DNA of 64,000 nucleotides from Paenalcaligenes niemegkensis (GCF_022230885.1 NZ_JAKGCT010000004.1:1364001-1428000), one strand, 5' to 3'. Counted from the first letter of the stretch, positions 50,598 to 61,352 are shown. The notes: a model not told the origin generated them from the letters alone. Numbers and translations are program-made.

Positions 50598-51479
50598 CTA
50601 TTTGGCCAGGCGCTCAAGGGCCTCTTGGTACTTGGCGGCTGTGTGGCTGATGACATCAGCCGGAAGACGCGGCGCTGGAGGCGTTTTGTCCCAAGTCTGT
50701 GTTTCCAGCCAATCACGTACAAACTGCTTGTCAAAAGACGGAGGGTTACTGCCCACCTCATAGGTGCCTGCATCCCAGAAACGCGACGAATCAGGTGTGA
50801 GCACTTCGTCCATCAGGTGCAGCACACCGTCTTCATCAAGGCCAAACTCAAACTTGGTGTCGGCAATAATGATGCCTTTGGTGGCCGCATAGTCGGAGGC
50901 TTCACGATACAAGCGCAAAGTGATGTCCCGAATCTCGTTTGCCATACCCTCTCCGACCTCGGCAACAACATGTGAAAAATCAACATTTTCATCATGAAAT
51001 CCGAATTCTGCCTTGGCAGCAGGAGTAAAAATCGGATCCGCGAGCTGGCTCGCCTGCTGCAAGCCGGCTGGCAAGGTGATCCCGCAAACCTCGCCTGTTT
51101 TTTGGTAGTCTTTCCAGCCTGAGCCGATAATATAGCCACGGGCAACAGCTTCAACCATAATAGGCTTCAAGCGTTTGACCACCACTGCCCTGCCTTCAAC
51201 CAGGTGGCGTTCATTTCCTGCCACTACATCAACAGGGTTCACGGTCGTGGAATGGTTGGGAATAATATGCGCTAATTTTTTCAGCCAGAACTCTGTCATG
51301 CCGGTAAGTACAGCCCCCTTACCAGGAATAGGATCATCCAAAATAACATCGAAGGCCGAAATCCGGTCTGACGCCACGATGAGAAGCTTGTCGTCACCCA
51401 CCGCATACATATCTCGAACCTTGCCGCGACCTAACAGTGGCAACGACGTGAGGGTGGATTCGTAAAGAGCCTTTTGCAC
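50598..51479 (-). CDS. purC: Phosphoribosylaminoimidazole-succinocarboxamide synthase
   Basis: PurC joins CAIR and aspartate to form SAICAR. The GTG start at 51479 ([19 protein letters not shown]) follows AAGGAA at good spacing; the longer open frame runs through a terminator-like hairpin. 293 residues. Conserved: [56 protein letters not shown] and [14 protein letters not shown]. It follows fba on the same strand with two hairpins between. Confidence 0.95.
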   Translation of the reverse strand: MQKALYESTLTSLPLLGRGKVRDMYAVGDDKLLIVASDRISAFDVILDDPIPGKGAVLTGMTEFWLKKLAHIIPNHSTTVNPVDVVAGNERHLVEGRAVVVKRLKPIMVEAVARGYIIGSGWKDYQKTGEVCGITLPAGLQQASQLADPIFTPAAKAEFGFHDENVDFSHVVAEVGEGMANEIRDITLRLYREASDYAATKGIIIADTKFEFGLDEDGVLHLMDEVLTPDSSRFWDAGTYEVGSNPPSFDKQFVRDWLETQTWDKTPPAPRLPADVISHTAAKYQEALERLAK

Positions 51480-51496
51480 GATGTATTCCTTAACGC

Positions 51497-51529
51497 AAAA
51501 ACATCCCGCCGATTGGCTAAGCGACGGGA
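51497..51529 (-). terminator. Terminator-like hairpin just upstream of purC
   Basis: On the minus strand, TCCCGTC (51523-51529) and GGCGGGA (51504-51510) pair around a 12-nt loop, followed by T5 (A5 at 51497-51501). The U-run ends only about 17 nt before the purC start, so it could act as an attenuator as well as a terminator. Confidence 0.55.
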
Positions 51530-51561
51530 CGGTACCTAGCACCCTTTGCCGGGCCTAGGAC

Positions 51562-51591
51562 AAAACAGGCCATCATAATAATGATGGCCTG
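51562..51591 (-). terminator. Terminator of fba
   Basis: CAGGCCATCAT (51566-51576) pairs with ATGATGGCCTG (51581-51591), followed on the minus strand by TTTTG; it lies 11 bp after the fba stop. Confidence 0.7.
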
Positions 51592-51601
51592 ATACACATA
51601 A

Positions 51602-52666
51602 TTACTGAACGCGTTGGGCAAGCTCGCCCGCTGCATAGCGACGCGCCATGTCGTCAAGCGCAATAGGCTTGATCTTGGAAGCGTTGCCCGCAGTACCAAA
51701 CTGTTCGTAACGAGCCTTGCAAATAGCTTTAGCCGCTGCACGGGCAGGCTTAAGGTAGTCGCGTGGATCGAACTTGTCTGGGTTGGTGAACAGATAGCGG
51801 CGGATGGCAGCAGTCATGGCCAGGCGAATATCGGTATCAATATTGACCTTGCGCACACCGTGCTTGATGGCTTCCTGGATTTCCGAAACAGGAACCCCGT
51901 AAGTTTCTTTCATGTCGCCACCGAACTCGCGAATTTCAGCGAGCAGCTCTTGGGGTACGCTGGAACTGCCGTGCATAACCAAATGCGTATTTGGCAAATG
52001 CGCGTGAATCTCTTTGACACGCTCAATAGAAAGTATGTCGCCAGTGGGTTCACGGGTGAACTTGTAAGCCCCATGGCTGGTACCAATGGCGATGGCCAAG
52101 GCATCCAGCTGTGTACGGCGTACAAAGTCAGCAGCCTGATCCGGGCTGGTCAATAGCTGATCGATCGTCAAAGCACCTTCGAATCCGTGACCGTCTTCTT
52201 TATCGCCCTGCATGGTTTCAAGCGAGCCCAGGCAACCTAGCTCGCCTTCGACCGTAACACCGACTTTATGAGCCATTTCGACCACTTTACGTGTGACTTC
52301 CACGTTGTACTCGTAATCGGCTACCGTCTTGCCATCAGCTTCCAGGGAACCATCCATCATGACACTGGTAAAACCCAGATCAATGGCGCCCTGACAAATA
52401 GCAGGCGACTGGCCGTGGTCTTGGTGCATGACCACCGGTATATGAGGGTATGTCTCGACTGCTGCTTGAATAAGCAGCTTTAAAAAACTTTCGCCAGCGT
52501 ATTTTCGGGCACCCGCAGAGGCCTGCATGATGACTGGACTATTGGTTTCGTCAGCCGCTTCCATGATTGCTTGAACCTGTTCAAGGTTGTTCACGTTAAA
52601 AGCGGGAATGCCGTAGCCATTTTCAGCTGCATGATCGAGCAACTGACGCATGGAAACCAGGGCCAT
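51602..52666 (-). CDS. fba: Class II fructose-bisphosphate aldolase
   Basis: Zn2+-dependent aldolase of glycolysis/gluconeogenesis and the pentose/Calvin-type cycles. Start at 52666 ([19 protein letters not shown]) behind AGGAGA; 354 residues. [30 protein letters not shown] with zinc ligands, [36 protein letters not shown] and [14 protein letters not shown] define the Calvin-cycle-type class IIA/B aldolase. It lies between mogA and purC on the minus strand. Confidence 0.96.
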   Translation of the reverse strand: MALVSMRQLLDHAAENGYGIPAFNVNNLEQVQAIMEAADETNSPVIMQASAGARKYAGESFLKLLIQAAVETYPHIPVVMHQDHGQSPAICQGAIDLGFTSVMMDGSLEADGKTVADYEYNVEVTRKVVEMAHKVGVTVEGELGCLGSLETMQGDKEDGHGFEGALTIDQLLTSPDQAADFVRRTQLDALAIAIGTSHGAYKFTREPTGDILSIERVKEIHAHLPNTHLVMHGSSSVPQELLAEIREFGGDMKETYGVPVSEIQEAIKHGVRKVNIDTDIRLAMTAAIRRYLFTNPDKFDPRDYLKPARAAAKAICKARYEQFGTAGNASKIKPIALDDMARRYAAGELAQRVQ

Positions 52667-52746
52667 GGGAGATCTCCTGAACACTAAGATAAATTACTAA
52701 ATTACCCTCAATTTTAAGGGCGATTGCGATTTCTTGCTTGCCTACC

Positions 52747-53379
52747 TCAGGTAGACGCTTTGCGACGCGCCGATTTGGGACGAAAAGCCGACACTATTGA
52801 GTCGTGGGTCTCGATATACGGGCCGCCGATCAAATCTATGCAATAAGGAATAGCTGCAAAAATGCCCTGCACCACTACCGCACCGTTTTCATCACGCAGA
52901 CCTTCTAAAGTCTCGCGTATTGCCTTCGGCTGCCCGGGCAGATTAACAATCAAGGCAGCATGCTGCGGATTTTCACGAATTACGGCCACCTGCCTGGACA
53001 AAATAGCCGTCGGCACAAAATGCAAGCTGATTTGGCGCATCTGCTCACCAAAACCCGGCATCTCTTTGGTGGCAACACTTAACGTGGCCTCAGGCGTGAC
53101 GTCTCGACGTGAAGGACCCGTACCACCCGTGGTTAACACCAGATCACAGCCCACCTCATCAGTGAGTTCGGTAAGTGCTTGTGCTATCAGCCCGGCCTCG
53201 TCTGCAACCAGGCGGGTTTCAAATTGTGCGGATTGTATTAGAGCTGTGTTCAACCAGCTTTGCAGTGCCGGAATGCCCTCATCAATATATTCACCACTGG
53301 AAGCCCGGTCAGAAATTGAGACCAGCCCCACCAGCAGCTCATCGGGATGACGACGCGTTAATCGTTTATTGCTATGCAT
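52747..53379 (-). CDS. mogA: Molybdopterin adenylyltransferase (MogA/MoaB type)
   Basis: Activates molybdopterin by adenylation before Mo insertion. Start at 53379 (MHSNKRLTRRHPDELLVGLV); 210 residues. Conserved: VSISDRASSGEYIDEGIPAL, DLVLTTGGTGPSRRDVTPEAT, MPGFGEQMRQISL and LIVNLPGQPKAIRETL. The C-terminal YCIDLIGGPYIET is typical of MogA. It sits in the glycolytic block where many relatives carry pyruvate kinase; no other molybdenum gene is nearby. Confidence 0.92.
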   Translation of the reverse strand: MHSNKRLTRRHPDELLVGLVSISDRASSGEYIDEGIPALQSWLNTALIQSAQFETRLVADEAGLIAQALTELTDEVGCDLVLTTGGTGPSRRDVTPEATLSVATKEMPGFGEQMRQISLHFVPTAILSRQVAVIRENPQHAALIVNLPGQPKAIRETLEGLRDENGAVVVQGIFAAIPYCIDLIGGPYIETHDSIVSAFRPKSARRKAST

Positions 53380-53518
53380 AACTATACAGATTCCATTTAT
53401 TAATTTCCGTTTCACCTAGTATATGACGTGACAAAGCCCTACCGTGACCGTGGAAACCGGTAAAATTTTTAAGCGGCCCCACAATTTGCTAAGCTAGGCT
53501 TCTACCATGGAGACGACG

Positions 53519-54370
53519 ATGCCACAGACGATGCACATTCTTTATGCAGGGGCCGGAGACATCGCCACCCGATGCGCCACATTGATGAAAGGACGTGCTG
53601 CCAGACAATGGGCATTAAGGCGCAGTGCAGCTGAGTCCGAAGACACGCCACTTCAGTGCCTGCAGGCCGACTTGACCATGCCCAGGACCTTGGAGCGCCT
53701 GCCAAAGTCTATCACCCACGTTTTATACACCGCCACACCGAGTCTGCGCAGCCCCGAGGCCTATGCAGCAGTCTATGATACTGGTCTGCGCAACCTCATA
53801 GCGGCTCTTGATCTCTCTAGCTTACAGCGCTTCATTTTTGTCTCGTCGACCGCCGTTTACGGCCATTGCACCGGACTGCAAGATGAAAGCAGCCCCACCC
53901 CTGCCCCCCAGTTCAATGGACAGGCCTTACTGAAAGCCGAACAGTTTTTACAAAGCACTCTGGGTGATAAAGCTGTAGCCATACGTTTTAGCGGCATTTA
54001 TGGCCCGGAGCGAATGGCACTCATTCAGAAGCTGATGCAAGATACGATAACAGTGGCGGCCAGTCCTGGGAACTGGGCTAATCGCATTCATATTGACGAC
54101 GTTACCCAGGCCTGCGCCCACTTGCTACAGCTTTCTGCTCCTGAGCCGGTGTATATAGCTACCGACGATACACCAATGGAAATTGCTGATCTTTATGACC
54201 AGTTGGCGGCGCATATCGGCGCCCCGGCACCTGCCCATAACTATAACGCTCCCTCATCGGGAAAACGTTTCTCGAACACAACCCTTAAAGAAAGCGGCTG
54301 GACATTGAAATGGCCCGATACCCTTGAGGGATATAGGGCCATCATTGCATCACGGCCTGCTGCTACCTAA
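53519..54370 (+). CDS. NAD(P)-dependent epimerase/reductase (extended SDR, YeeZ-like)
   Basis: Rossmann-fold protein of 283 residues. The start at 53519 is preferred over 53507 because GGAG then sits at normal spacing. Dinucleotide motif ILYAGAGDIATRCA (third Gly replaced by Ala), RFIFVSSTAVYGHCTG with the catalytic Tyr, the Lys in GQALLKAEQFL, and FSGIYGPERM. Substrate unknown. It is the only plus-strand gene in the 47.8-58.7 kb block. Confidence 0.82.
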   Translation: MPQTMHILYAGAGDIATRCATLMKGRAARQWALRRSAAESEDTPLQCLQADLTMPRTLERLPKSITHVLYTATPSLRSPEAYAAVYDTGLRNLIAALDLSSLQRFIFVSSTAVYGHCTGLQDESSPTPAPQFNGQALLKAEQFLQSTLGDKAVAIRFSGIYGPERMALIQKLMQDTITVAASPGNWANRIHIDDVTQACAHLLQLSAPEPVYIATDDTPMEIADLYDQLAAHIGAPAPAHNYNAPSSGKRFSNTTLKESGWTLKWPDTLEGYRAIIASRPAAT

Positions 54371-54375
54371 GAGTC

Positions 54376-55581
54376 TTAGGGAAGCACTTCAGCAGCCCGC
54401 TGCTGCAAGACTGCGACTGCGGGTAAGCTCTTGCCTTCCAGAAACTCTAGAAAAGCGCCACCACCCGTAGAGATATATCCAATGTCATCAGCGATATTAA
54501 AGGCGGAAATAGCAGCCAGGGTATCACCTCCACCAGCAATGGAAAATGCAGGTGAATCAGCAATTGCCTGTGCCACAATTCGAGTGCCTTCAGAAAAGGC
54601 CGGGAACTCGAATACCCCTACGGGGCCATTCCAGACGATAGTGCCGGCAGTATGCAAAATCGCAGACAGCTCGTGTGCACTATCCGGGCCAATATCTAAA
54701 ATAAGATCATCATCAGCCACGTCACTGGCTGACTTGATGGTTGCCTCGGCATCAGTGGAAAAACTTTTGGCACAGACAACATCAGAAGGAATGGGCACAC
54801 TGGCGCCTCGCTCTTTCATGATTTCGATAACGGCCCTGGCTTCATCGATTTGTGCCGCTTCGACCAGCGACTTGCCGATGGGCAGACCTTCAGCGAGCAT
54901 AAAGGTGTTGGCTATGCCTCCGCCAACAATGAGCTTGTCTACCCGTTCAGCCAAGGCACGCAAAATAGATAGCTTGGTTGAAACCTTGGCGCCACCCACG
55001 ATGGCGACCAATGGACGGGCCGGGTCGCTCAGAGTGCGGGTCAAGGCATTCAACTCTGCCTCAAGCAAAGGCCCCGCACACGCTACCGGAGCATAACGGG
55101 CGATACCTTCGGTGCTAGCCTGAGCACGATGCGCAGCACCAAAGGCATCGTTTACGTATACATCGCAAAGCGCTGCCATTTTTCTGGAGAGTTCTTCGTC
55201 GTTGGCTTTTTCGCCCACATTGCAGCGGCAATTTTCTAGCAAGACCAGTTGACCAGGTTCGATTTCGACCCCGTCAATCCAGTCACGCTGCAACGGCACA
55301 CGCATATTCAACATTTCGCTTAAGCGCTCGGCCACTGGTGTGAGGGTGTCACGCGGCATGACTTCGCCCTCTTTGGGACGACCCAAGTGGCTCGTAACCA
55401 TGACCGCAGCCCCGGCCTCCAGGGCCAGCTGAATAGCGGGCAATGATGCACGGATGCGGGTGTCTTCAGTAATAAGACCGGCAGCCAGGGGGACGTTCAT
55501 ATCCGAACGTATGAAGACCCGCTTCCCCTTGAGCTTACCTTCGGTAGCCAACTGAGTTAACGTCTTTACGGTAGAAATCAT
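54376..55581 (-). CDS. pgk: Phosphoglycerate kinase
   Basis: Transfers phosphate from 1,3-bisphosphoglycerate to ADP. 401 residues. Conserved: [84 protein letters not shown] and [12 protein letters not shown]. It follows gap (68 bp, with a hairpin between) and tkt on the minus strand. Confidence 0.97.
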   Translation of the reverse strand: MISTVKTLTQLATEGKLKGKRVFIRSDMNVPLAAGLITEDTRIRASLPAIQLALEAGAAVMVTSHLGRPKEGEVMPRDTLTPVAERLSEMLNMRVPLQRDWIDGVEIEPGQLVLLENCRCNVGEKANDEELSRKMAALCDVYVNDAFGAAHRAQASTEGIARYAPVACAGPLLEAELNALTRTLSDPARPLVAIVGGAKVSTKLSILRALAERVDKLIVGGGIANTFMLAEGLPIGKSLVEAAQIDEARAVIEIMKERGASVPIPSDVVCAKSFSTDAEATIKSASDVADDDLILDIGPDSAHELSAILHTAGTIVWNGPVGVFEFPAFSEGTRIVAQAIADSPAFSIAGGGDTLAAISAFNIADDIGYISTGGGAFLEFLEGKSLPAVAVLQQRAAEVLP

Positions 55582-55612
55582 GATGTAGATGTAATTATCT
55601 TAAGGGCGTAAC

Positions 55613-55635
55613 AAAGGCGGGTTAAACCCGCCTTT
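55613..55635 (-). terminator. Hairpin between gap and pgk
   Basis: AAAGGCGGG and CCCGCCTTT form a perfect stem with a short TTAAA loop. The minus-strand tail is TTTGTT, a weak U-run. It may stabilise the gap message or give partial termination before pgk. Confidence 0.5.
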
Positions 55636-55649
55636 ATGTGCCTTATTTA

Positions 55650-56663
55650 TTATTTTGCCGTCATCATGGCTTCGGCTGTGTCCAACATACGAATGGAGAA
55701 AGCCCATTCGTTGTCGTACCAGGCAGAAACCTTAACTAGGCTACCGGAAACTTTGGTCAGCAACGAATCTACTGTGCTGGAAGCCGTTGTATGGTTGTAG
55801 TCGGTAGAAACCAAAGGCTCATCGCTGTAATCCAAAATTCCTTTTAGCGGCCCCTGAGCGGCATTCTTCAAAATGCTGTTGACCTCATCCACCGTAGTAG
55901 GCCGCCCTGATACAAAGGTCAGGTCAACCATCGAAACATTAATGGTGGGCACCCGTACCGCGAAACCATCAAGCTTTCCGTTTAGTTCGGGCAATACCAG
56001 GCCCACGGCAGCAGCAGCTCCCGTTTTGGTGGGGATCATGCTCATGGTGGCGGAACGCGCACGACGAAGATCCTTATGCGCCACATCGGTAAGCACCTGA
56101 TCGTTGGTGTAGGCGTGAATAGTCGTCATCAGACCATTCACAATACCCAGTTCCTGATGCAGGGGCTGCGCCAACGGAGCCAGACAGTTAGTGGTGCATG
56201 AAGCGTTCGACACAACCGTGTCGGCGGCTTTAAGCACCTGGTGGTTAACGCCGTACACTATTGTTGCATCGACATCTTTACCACCTGGTGCGGAGATCAG
56301 CACCTTTTTAGCACCCGCCTGCAGGTGCGCATTGGCAGCCTCTTTGGTTGTGAAGCGACCGGTGCAGTCGAGCACCACATCAACATCTAGCTCGGCCCAA
56401 GGCAGTTTAGTCGGATCACGTTCGGACAGCAGACGGATACGGTCGCCATTCACGATCAGGTAGTCGGTACCTTCAAGCTCAACATCGGCGTTGAAACGGC
56501 CGTGTACGGTATCGAAGCGAGTAAGATGCCTGGCAACAACATCTTGTCCGGGAGCGTTAATAGCGACAATTTCAATGTTGTGCTTTTTCCCGTACTCGTA
56601 ATGAGCGCGCAAGGTCATGCGCCCAATTCGGCCATAACCATTAATAGCGACGCGAATCGTCAT
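55650..56663 (-). CDS. gap: Glyceraldehyde-3-phosphate dehydrogenase, type I
   Basis: Oxidises glyceraldehyde 3-phosphate to 1,3-bisphosphoglycerate. 337 residues: [19 protein letters not shown], catalytic Cys in [13 protein letters not shown], His in [30 protein letters not shown] and [12 protein letters not shown]. Where NAD-specific enzymes have IND with an Asp that recognises the NAD ribose, this protein reads [14 protein letters not shown], so the Asp is Ala. That hints at relaxed or changed cofactor preference (inference). Confidence 0.95.
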   Translation of the reverse strand: MTIRVAINGYGRIGRMTLRAHYEYGKKHNIEIVAINAPGQDVVARHLTRFDTVHGRFNADVELEGTDYLIVNGDRIRLLSERDPTKLPWAELDVDVVLDCTGRFTTKEAANAHLQAGAKKVLISAPGGKDVDATIVYGVNHQVLKAADTVVSNASCTTNCLAPLAQPLHQELGIVNGLMTTIHAYTNDQVLTDVAHKDLRRARSATMSMIPTKTGAAAAVGLVLPELNGKLDGFAVRVPTINVSMVDLTFVSGRPTTVDEVNSILKNAAQGPLKGILDYSDEPLVSTDYNHTTASSTVDSLLTKVSGSLVKVSAWYDNEWAFSIRMLDTAEAMMTAK

Positions 56664-56677
56664 GATAGATCTCCTAA

Positions 56678-58723
56678 TTACAAAATCTGTTCAACGGCTT
56701 GGGCCACATGGGTGACCGTCAGGCCAAAATGCTCAAAAAGAGCGTCCGCAGGAGCCGACTCGCCGTAGGTATCAATTCCGACCACTGCACCGTTCAGGCC
56801 CACATACTTATGCCATAAACCGGTAGAGCCTGCCTCGACCGCAACACGCGGGAGATGGCCAGGAAGAACTTGATCACGCCAGGAAGACTCTTGGGTATCA
56901 AAAAGGTTAGTACATGGCATCGACACCACCCGAACAGCAATACCTTTTGCAGCAAGGAGCTCTTGAGCCCGTAACGCCAGACCGACTTCGGAACCGGTAG
57001 CGATGATGATGGCTTTGGCATCGGCGGCGTCAGAAAGCACATATCCGCCGCGCGCAATGTCAGCTATGGTTTGCTCATCACGCTCGACAAAGGGCAGGTT
57101 CTGTCGCGATAACAGCAATGCACTCGGGCCCCCGTCGTGGACATCCATGCCGATGCTGGCGGGGCGGCTGATCGATTGCACCCAGGCGACAGCTGTCTCG
57201 GTGGTATCGCAGGGACGCCATACATGGAGATTGGGGATTAACCGCAAACTGGAGGCATGTTCTATAGATTGATGTGTAGGGCCATCTTCACCCAGACCTA
57301 TAGAGTCATGGGTAAACACATGCACTACACGTTGCTTCATCAGCGCCGCCATGCGAATGGCATTACGCGAGTAATCGGAGAAGGTCAGGAACGTGCCGCC
57401 AAACGGTATGTAACCGCCGTGCAGAGCCATGCCGTTCATTACCGCAGCCATACCAAACTCACGTACGCCGTAATTGATATGACGGCCAAAGTGCAGGCCA
57501 TCATCAGTCGCGCGCAACGCTTCTACGCCAGGCCAATTGGTAAAGTTAGATCCGGTTAGATCGGCCGATCCCCCAATCATTTCAGGCAAGATACCAGCCA
57601 AGGCTTCAATGGCAAACTGGGACGCCTTTCTTGAGGCAACAGTTTGCGCCTTAGCATTGGTCTGGGCAATAAACTGCTGCGCCTGCTCTGTAAAGTCCGG
57701 GCTTAACTCGCCATGCATACGCCTTACGAACTCGGCGGCGAGCTTGGGATTGACTTCCTGATAGGCATCAAAGCGCTGTTGCCATGTTGCCTGAAGCTGC
57801 TCGCCCGCTGGACGGGCATCCCAATATTCGTAGACATCGTCGGGGATTTCAAAAGGGCCATGACTCCAGCCTATAGATTCACGAGTGGCATGAATCTCGT
57901 CGGGCCCCAAGGGCGCGCCATGGCATTTTTCTGAGCCAGCCAGTTTAGGTGACCCTTTGCCAATAACCGTTTTACAACAAATTAATGTGGGGCCTGTATT
58001 CTCGAGGGCATTTTTCTTGGCTGCGCGGACGGCAGCGTCAAGCGCCTCTACATTGTGTCCGTCAACATTCGGAATCACATTCCAGCCATAGCTGCGGAAG
58101 CGCTCAGGCGTGTTGTCGCCAAACCAGGACTCGACTTTTCCATCGATGGAAATGCCATTGTCATCGTAAAAAACAATAAGCTTGGATAGCTTCAACGTAC
58201 CCGCCAATGAGCAGGCTTCGTGAGAGATGCCTTCCATCAGGCAGCCATCGCCTACGAATACATAGGTGTGGTGATCGACAATTGAATGCCCGGGCAGGTT
58301 GAACTCTTGGGCGAGCATCGCCTCGGACAGCGCCATGCCGACGGCATTCGCCAGACCCTGGCCAAGCGGGCCAGTCGTGGTTTCAATGCCCGCGGTATAG
58401 CCGACCTCAGGGTGGCCAGGCGTGCGCGAATGCAATTGACGGAAGTTTTTAATCTCTTCCATCGGCAGGTCGTAGCCGCTTAGATGCAGCAATGCATAAA
58501 TAAGCATTGAACCGTGTCCGTTCGATAGAACGAAACGATCGCGATCCGGCCAGGCGGGATCAGCAGGGTTATGTTTAAGATGTCTGGTCCAAAGCACTTC
58601 GGCGATTTCAGCCATGCCCATCGGGGCACCTGGATGACCAGAATTAGCGTTTTGAACAGCATCCATAGCCAGCGCACGAATTGCATTAGCCATGGGGGAG
58701 ACGGTGGAAGTTGGAAGATCCAT
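56678..58723 (-). CDS. tkt: Transketolase
   Basis: TPP-dependent two-carbon transfer enzyme of the pentose phosphate and Calvin-type pathways. The start at 58723 ([20 protein letters not shown]) gives 681 residues. Motifs: [71 protein letters not shown] (TPP/metal), [11 protein letters not shown] and [19 protein letters not shown]. First gene of the tkt-gap-pgk run; the gap ATG lies 14 bp after its stop. Confidence 0.97.
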   Translation of the reverse strand: MDLPTSTVSPMANAIRALAMDAVQNANSGHPGAPMGMAEIAEVLWTRHLKHNPADPAWPDRDRFVLSNGHGSMLIYALLHLSGYDLPMEEIKNFRQLHSRTPGHPEVGYTAGIETTTGPLGQGLANAVGMALSEAMLAQEFNLPGHSIVDHHTYVFVGDGCLMEGISHEACSLAGTLKLSKLIVFYDDNGISIDGKVESWFGDNTPERFRSYGWNVIPNVDGHNVEALDAAVRAAKKNALENTGPTLICCKTVIGKGSPKLAGSEKCHGAPLGPDEIHATRESIGWSHGPFEIPDDVYEYWDARPAGEQLQATWQQRFDAYQEVNPKLAAEFVRRMHGELSPDFTEQAQQFIAQTNAKAQTVASRKASQFAIEALAGILPEMIGGSADLTGSNFTNWPGVEALRATDDGLHFGRHINYGVREFGMAAVMNGMALHGGYIPFGGTFLTFSDYSRNAIRMAALMKQRVVHVFTHDSIGLGEDGPTHQSIEHASSLRLIPNLHVWRPCDTTETAVAWVQSISRPASIGMDVHDGGPSALLLSRQNLPFVERDEQTIADIARGGYVLSDAADAKAIIIATGSEVGLALRAQELLAAKGIAVRVVSMPCTNLFDTQESSWRDQVLPGHLPRVAVEAGSTGLWHKYVGLNGAVVGIDTYGESAPADALFEHFGLTVTHVAQAVEQIL

Positions 58724-58895
58724 TAGAAGCTCTCGAAGGGTGCCAAAGCCAGCCGCAGGGGGCTGGACCCCCAATCGTCAATCAGGAGTTATAAAGCCGT
58801 CCATTTTAACACTGCAGCGCACAATGCGCCGAAGCACGATGCCTTAAGAGTCGAGTATGCTGTAGCTTTCGCTTCAACTCACCCACGCTAAGCTT

Positions 58896-59651
58896 ATGAA
58901 TCTGCCACGTTTTTATTGCAACGCCGACCTCCAAACAGGCGCGACCATTGAGCTTGCCGACGAACTTGCTCACTATATGACCCGTGTTTTACGCTTAAAA
59001 GACGGCTCAGCAGTCTGGCTTTTTAATGGTGTGGGCGGGCAGTTTTTAGCATCTTTACAACAGCAGTCTAAAAAAGTCAGCGCTGTAATAGGCACGTTTC
59101 ATGATGTAGAGTGTGAACTCGCCGGTAAAGTCACGGTAGCCCAGGGCTTGGCCTCTGGCGATAAAATGGATTGGATTATCGAGAAATGCACCGAAATTGG
59201 TGTCACAACGGTAGCGCCCATTGCAGCCAGGTACAGTGTTTTACAGCTAAGCGGCGAACGCTTGCAAAAGCGGCTGGCGCACTGGCAAAAAGTAGCCCGG
59301 TCCGCCAGCGAGCAATGCGGACGCAATCGCATCAATCAGGTAATGGCACCGCAAAGCCTCGCCGCCTACTTAAGCACCGTTGACGCTTCCGCTCCTCAAG
59401 AAACACGTATTGTCTTTTGTGATCCCGATGCCGATCACGATCTGGATTCAGCCTTGGCAGGCTTAACACCGGCCCATGATATTCACCTTATCCTTCTGAT
59501 CGGGCCGGAAGGTGGTTGGTCAGAAGAAGAAAAAGCCCAGGCTATACAGGCCGGGGCTTATTCAATGCGTTTTGGTTCACGTATTTTGCGTACCGAGACT
59601 GCCGCAATTGCCTTAGTGTCGGCTGCCAGCGCACGTCTGGGCTGGCTTTAA
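58896..59651 (+). CDS. rsmE: 16S rRNA (uracil-1498-N3)-methyltransferase
   Basis: SPOUT (trefoil-knot) methyltransferase modifying U1498 of 16S rRNA with SAM. 251 residues: an N-terminal PUA-like domain (MNLPRFYCNADLQTG, HYMTRVLRLKDGSAVWLFNG) and the knot with LASGDKMDWIIEKCTEIGV, ARSASEQCGRNRI, LLIGPEGGWSEEEKAQA and SMRFGSRILRTETAAIAL. It is divergent from tkt across a 172-bp gap in which I see no gene. Confidence 0.95.
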   Translation: MNLPRFYCNADLQTGATIELADELAHYMTRVLRLKDGSAVWLFNGVGGQFLASLQQQSKKVSAVIGTFHDVECELAGKVTVAQGLASGDKMDWIIEKCTEIGVTTVAPIAARYSVLQLSGERLQKRLAHWQKVARSASEQCGRNRINQVMAPQSLAAYLSTVDASAPQETRIVFCDPDADHDLDSALAGLTPAHDIHLILLIGPEGGWSEEEKAQAIQAGAYSMRFGSRILRTETAAIALVSAASARLGWL

Positions 59652-59655
59652 ACCG

Positions 59656-60123
59656 TTACTCGTCGCCAGAGCCTGAATACGGCGTCGGGGACACCCCTGG
59701 CTCGGGCTCCGGGTGTTTCCCGGCGTGGATCACCGTATAGGCAAATATACGATCTTTAGTGCTGGCAAAGTCTGCCGCGTCATTACACACACTTAGGATG
59801 GCCTGGGCATGTGACTCTAGCGATGGATCGCCTGTGTGCAACTTGTTAAACCACAGGTACAGACCTGTTTTTTGATCAAGCACAGTATCACACAGGCAAT
59901 CGTAGAGTGCATCAAGATCACTACCAAAATAGTCGGGATAATCGACTGCTTTTACGATTGCGCGCAATACTGCGGAACAGTTGCGTGCGCGGTCGCACTC
60001 GACCACGCCAACGGTAATTTCGGCGTCTTGCGCCATGGTGAAAATTTTAGCCTGCTGCGAATCCGTTGCGTCGATTAGGCCGCCCCGTTGCAACAGTTCC
60101 TGCAAAGTGAGGGATTGGCTCAT
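59656..60123 (-). CDS. Barstar-family protein
   Basis: 155-residue protein with the barstar signature YPDYFGSDLDALYDCLCDTV, the helix that in barstar plugs the barnase active site. The rest (ECDRARNCSAVLRAIVKAV before it, RIFAYTVIHAGKHPEPEPG after) fits the fold. No barnase-like ribonuclease is visible nearby. Its ATG overlaps the patatin stop (ATGA), so the two are translated together. It may inhibit an unlinked nuclease or have another partner. Confidence 0.8.
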   Translation of the reverse strand: MSQSLTLQELLQRGGLIDATDSQQAKIFTMAQDAEITVGVVECDRARNCSAVLRAIVKAVDYPDYFGSDLDALYDCLCDTVLDQKTGLYLWFNKLHTGDPSLESHAQAILSVCNDAADFASTKDRIFAYTVIHAGKHPEPEPGVSPTPYSGSGDE

Positions 60124-61352
60124 TGCGACGTCTCCTTAAAAAACGCTTTGACTTCCTCAAGTCGATTCATGGTGTCTGTCCTGCCCAGTTCGATCAGCTC
60201 TTGAGTAAAGCCTGACTCGAACAATAAATAAGAAATTAACGCTCCGCCAGTAGTAGGACCGGACTTTGATGACACACCTAACACTCGAAACAAGGTACGA
60301 GCTGCCTTGGGAATGCTGTGATAGTGTTTCACAGCGATAGCGTCCAAAGATTGGCTTGGTGTAATCGAAAAAGTGCTAACTGGCCGCAGCGACTGGCTTT
60401 TTAATACACTTGGTGGCAATTGTGCAAGCAGACAATTAATTCGTTCCATTCGCTCAATATCCATTGACACACTGTCTAAAAAGATATTTGACAAAGCATG
60501 GCCGCCCATTTGGGCTAGCGACGGATAAGGCGGATCGACTTCGTGATCGTCTGGATAGGTTTCATCGTTATAACCTGTTCCGATAATGACGATTTTCTCG
60601 GCGCCTAGATGAATAGCCGGACTGATTGGCGCCAATTGCCGCATCGTGCCGTCACCGCACCAGGTCGTGCCGCCCCCACAAGCATCGCCTGAGCCGGAAA
60701 CACAAAAGGTATCGAGCTGGAAGCAAGCAAATGGTCTACACCTATACGACAAGGTATAGCGCGGCGTAATGAACGCCGCCACGGAACAATTTTGGTATCG
60801 GACTGATAAAACGTTAAGTGTTCACCAGACGTGTAAGCGGTTGCGGTAACTGCTAATGCATCAATGTACTTGTGGCGAAGATTAGCATTTAATCGCTCAA
60901 AATCAAGCGCATTTGTTAAGAGTTCACGCAAAGGAGAGTTATCAAGTAGCGAATGCGGTACATTTCGCCTTAATCGGGGAGCTATCCACCCCAGGCCCAA
61001 CGTGGTAAGCCATCGTAGCCCGGTGCGGATCAACGAGGCGCTATCGGCCTCAAAGACCATATCGGTACGCAGGTTTCCCCAGAAAGCACATAAACGCTTA
61101 ATGCCTTCGTGAGGTTCATCTGCGTGGCAAGCCAGACCTGCAGCATTCAGCGAGCCAGCCGAGGTGCCGCAAATAATATTGAAAGGATTCCTGAAGCCTG
61201 GGTCACGATCAGGGTCAAGAATCTGATTGATCGCGGCCAGAACACCAACCTGATAGGCGCCCCGTGCGCCCCCCAGTAAGCACTACAGCTACAGGAGGGC
61301 GGGCACGAGCCCTATCGGGCGACTGAGACTCAGTCTCGATTCGTATTGGCAT
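60120..61352 (-). pseudogene. Patatin-like phospholipase, frameshifted
   Basis: Predicted patatin-fold lipid acyl hydrolase of 411 residues when restored. The start is the ATG at 61352 inside the end of maeB ([20 protein letters not shown]). PVAVVLTGG leads to the oxyanion loop, which should read GGGARGAYQVGV; two bases are missing in the C6 run at 61269-61274. Then comes the nucleophile GTSAGSLNAAGLACHA. A third base is missing in the C5 run at 60673-60677, restoring ASSSIPFVFPAQAMLVGGGT and the catalytic Asp in TTWCGDGTMRQLAPISP. Adding all three gives an exact multiple of three. It overlaps barstar by 4 bp. Confidence 0.85.

Noticed and set aside
54431-55096. 221-residue plus-strand frame opposite pgk
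   Set aside because: It is antisense to a clear phosphoglycerate kinase; the length is a by-product of codon bias in the true frame.
59656-61352. Patatin plus barstar as an anti-phage (CBASS-like) island
   Set aside because: No cyclic-nucleotide synthase, defence gene or mobile element is nearby, and the genes are welded to the housekeeping maeB. The patatin oxyanion/nucleophile pattern is ordinary.
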